Positions 6,033 through 7,680 of a stretch of 7,680 nucleotides of DNA are shown here, one piece after another. The position numbers and the translations under genes were made by a program. The notes below the pieces were generated by a model. It did no database searches. It was given only the letters and a program-made list of their open reading frames with translations, and was not told the DNA's origin. Position 1 is the stretch's first letter. Every line of letters starts with the position of its first letter. The DNA comes from Elusimicrobiota bacterium (GTDB lineage: Bacteria; CAYTYR01; UBA6262; DAOVJB01): positions 1-7,680 of the forward strand of contig DAOVJB010000054.1 in the NCBI GenBank assembly GCA_030673425.1, written 5' to 3'.

Positions 6033-7238
6033 TTACTTTACTTTTCTTAATATATGTCCTAACTTTTTCTTCTTGGTTTTTAAGTACTTCACATTCCTTT
6101 CGGTAGGTGATATTTCAAGTGGAATTCTTTTTGTTACTTTCAGCCCGTATCCTTTAAGACCTACTATTTTCGTAGGATTATTAGTCAACAGATGTATAGT
6201 TGTAAGTCCCAGATCAACAAGTATCTGCGCACCTATTCCATAATTCCTCAAGTCCGCCTTAAACCCGAGTGCTAAATTCGCTTCCACCGTATCAAGACCT
6301 GTATCCTGCAGTTGGTAGGCCTTAAGTTTATTTACAAGACCAATGCCTCTTCCTTCCTGCCTCATATAAAGAAGAACTCCCTGTCCTTTTTTATTAATTA
6401 ATTTCATAGCTTTATGAAGCTGGTCCCCGCAGTCGCAGCGAACAGAATGGAACACATCTCCTGTAAGACATTCTGAATGTACGCGTACTAAAATATTCTT
6501 CTTCCCTGATACATTCCCCTTCACTAAAGCCAGGTGATCTCTTGGATCAAGAAATGATTTATAGATGAATAAGGTGAAATCTCCAAATTTAGTTGGCAGT
6601 TCTGTTGCAACTATTTTTTTTACTAACTTTTCTGTTTTCCTTCTGTATTCGATTAAATCAGCAATACTTATAATTTTTAATTTATGCTTTTCGCTGACCT
6701 TAAACAATTCCGGAAGATGAGCCATAGTCCCGTCTTCATGCATAATTTCACAAATTACTCCTGCAGGATATAACCCTGCTAATTTAGCCAAATCCACAGC
6801 TGCTTCTGTATGTCCTGCCCTGACCAGAACACCTCCCGCACGATAACGCAAGGGAAAAATATGTCCGGGTTTAGCCAGATCCTGCTGTCTTGTGCGCTTA
6901 TTTATTAAAGTTTTTATAGTAGTCGCCCTGTCATGTGCGGAGATACCTGTTGTGGTTCCTTTCTTTGCATCAACAGATACCGTAAAAGCAGCCTCTTTCA
7001 ACTCGCCTCCCTTAGTAACCATTGACTCGATTTCCAGTTCATCCAGACGTTCTTTTATAATAGGTAAACAAATAAGGCCCCTTCCATATTTAGCCATAAA
7101 ATTTATAGCATCAGGGGTGACTTTGTCTGCAGCTATTACCAGGTCGCCTTCATTCTCTCTCTCCTTATCGTCAACCACGACAACCATTTTACCTTTTTTA
7201 ATATCTCTGATGGCTTCAGGAATAGTGTTTAATCTCAT
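6033..7238 (-). CDS. ribBA: bifunctional 3,4-dihydroxy-2-butanone-4-phosphate synthase / GTP cyclohydrolase II
   Basis: A cytoplasmic enzyme that supplies both precursors of riboflavin. The N-terminal domain (about 1-200) converts ribulose 5-phosphate to dihydroxybutanone phosphate. The C-terminal domain (about 205-390) opens GTP to the pyrimidine intermediate. The RibB part shows [12 protein letters not shown] (23-34) with the acidic metal-binding loop, [12 protein letters not shown] (96-107) and [15 protein letters not shown] (142-156). The RibA part has [20 protein letters not shown] (253-272), with zinc ligands Cys257, Cys268 and Cys270, then [11 protein letters not shown] (291-301), [10 protein letters not shown] (331-340) and [10 protein letters not shown] (352-361). 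The 401 residues are the normal fused length and both active sites look intact. GAGG lies ten bases before the ATG. It starts 17 bases after the riboflavin synthase stop codon and precedes the PilZ gene, all in one direction. Confidence 0.97.
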   Translation of the reverse strand: MRLNTIPEAIRDIKKGKMVVVVDDKERENEGDLVIAADKVTPDAINFMAKYGRGLICLPIIKERLDELEIESMVTKGGELKEAAFTVSVDAKKGTTTGISAHDRATTIKTLINKRTRQQDLAKPGHIFPLRYRAGGVLVRAGHTEAAVDLAKLAGLYPAGVICEIMHEDGTMAHLPELFKVSEKHKLKIISIADLIEYRRKTEKLVKKIVATELPTKFGDFTLFIYKSFLDPRDHLALVKGNVSGKKNILVRVHSECLTGDVFHSVRCDCGDQLHKAMKLINKKGQGVLLYMRQEGRGIGLVNKLKAYQLQDTGLDTVEANLALGFKADLRNYGIGAQILVDLGLTTIHLLTNNPTKIVGLKGYGLKVTKRIPLEISPTERNVKYLKTKKKKLGHILRKVK

Positions 7239-7255
7239 AATTGTCTTGCCTCGTA

Positions 7256-7680
7256 TTAAATAAAACCTTTGTCTTCCAAAAACTTTTTACTAATCTTACT
7301 TTCATTTTTACTTTCCAGTATATTTTCAACATATTTACTTAGGATATCAACTTCGACATTCACCGGATCCCCCGTGGTCTTAAAGCTGAAAGTCGTGTTT
7401 TTAGACGTATGGATAATCATGGAAACCGTAAATACTGCCGGGAATTGTCTATTCCTCGGTTTATTAGCAAAAACATCAACTACCGTCAGGCTCACACCAT
7501 CTACCGCCACTGAACCCTTGGCTACAAGATATCTCAGCATATTCCTGGAAACCATAATCTCAAAAATCTGAGAGTGTCTGCGGTCCTTTATGGACTTAAT
7601 CTGTCCAATTCCGTTTATATGCCCCGTAACGATATGTCCTCCGAATCGGCCTCCAAGTTTAAGAGACCTTTCCAGATTAA
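7256..7680 (-). CDS. ribE: riboflavin synthase alpha subunit, 3' part (5' end beyond right edge)
   Basis: The enzyme dismutates two 6,7-dimethyl-8-ribityllumazines to riboflavin and the pyrimidine precursor. The frame is open to the right edge, so the true start lies outside; the ATG at 7555-7553 is internal. The visible 140 or so residues begin [20 protein letters not shown] (normally around residues 80-100 of a protein of about 200), then NGIGQI at the start of the second lumazine-binding barrel. Next is [17 protein letters not shown], followed by [32 protein letters not shown] and a short charged tail. The N-terminal barrel is missing only because of the window edge. It is the upstream neighbour of ribBA, consistent with a riboflavin operon; ribD and any FMN riboswitch would lie further right. 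Confidence 0.95.
   Translation of the reverse strand, partial: NLERSLKLGGRFGGHIVTGHINGIGQIKSIKDRRHSQIFEIMVSRNMLRYLVAKGSVAVDGVSLTVVDVFANKPRNRQFPAVFTVSMIIHTSKNTTFSFKTTGDPVNVEVDILSKYVENILESKNESKISKKFLEDKGFI

Noticed and set aside
6892-7263. 123-codon plus-strand open frame opposite ribBA, and a similar 100-codon frame at 7269-7571 opposite ribE
   Set aside because: Both are antisense to strongly conserved enzyme coding sequence and are hydrophobic, serine-rich shadows.
7553-7555. ATG giving a 99-residue riboflavin synthase
   Set aside because: The frame stays open upstream to the window edge with conserved family sequence ([20 protein letters not shown]), so this Met is internal.

Overview
The window is about 7.7 kb of moderately AT-rich bacterial DNA with tightly packed housekeeping and metabolic genes. 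It holds six recognisable genes or gene parts, plus an edge fragment behind a riboswitch. The genes are uvrB, a DUF4912 protein, a GH57/DUF1957 glycoside hydrolase, a PilZ-domain protein, ribBA and the 3' part of the riboflavin synthase alpha gene. A DUF4912 gene next to a GH57 branching-enzyme-like gene, low GC, a c-di-GMP riboswitch and PilZ signalling suggest an uncultured free-living lineage. Omnitrophota or a low-GC planctomycete would fit, but this is inference from gene content and no gene here fixes the phylum.

Left edge to 830: this stretch looks empty of long genes but carries a leftward (minus-strand) control region. A consensus sigma70 promoter (575-603) reads into a cyclic-di-GMP-I (GEMM-I) riboswitch aptamer (469-541). 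A strong intrinsic terminator (441-482) follows and shares the aptamer's 3' block. About 390 nt further on, a good Shine-Dalgarno and ATG start a minus-strand gene with a signal-peptide-like N terminus, which runs off the left edge (45-1). Between terminator and gene lies a plus-strand relic resembling an Ig-like surface-protein repeat (83-408, broken frame). The stretch 604-830 holds only an unexplained protein-like short reading on the minus strand.

831-2828 (minus): complete uvrB, nucleotide excision repair. 2829-3049 is a divergent promoter region. 3050-5603 (plus): DUF4912 protein, then GH57/DUF1957 protein, behind a consensus promoter (2933-2961) and separated by a long hairpin with a T-tract (3936-3988) that could reduce transcription of the second gene. 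The pair probably acts in storage alpha-glucan metabolism.

5607-7680 (minus): a riboflavin operon tail read as ribE (partial), then ribBA, then a PilZ protein. The PilZ gene occupies the position directly after ribBA where many bacteria have ribH. The operon converges on the GH57 gene with only three bases between stop codons. The riboswitch at one end and the PilZ protein at the other give two independent signs of c-di-GMP signalling. No tRNA, rRNA, CRISPR array or intact mobile element was seen.
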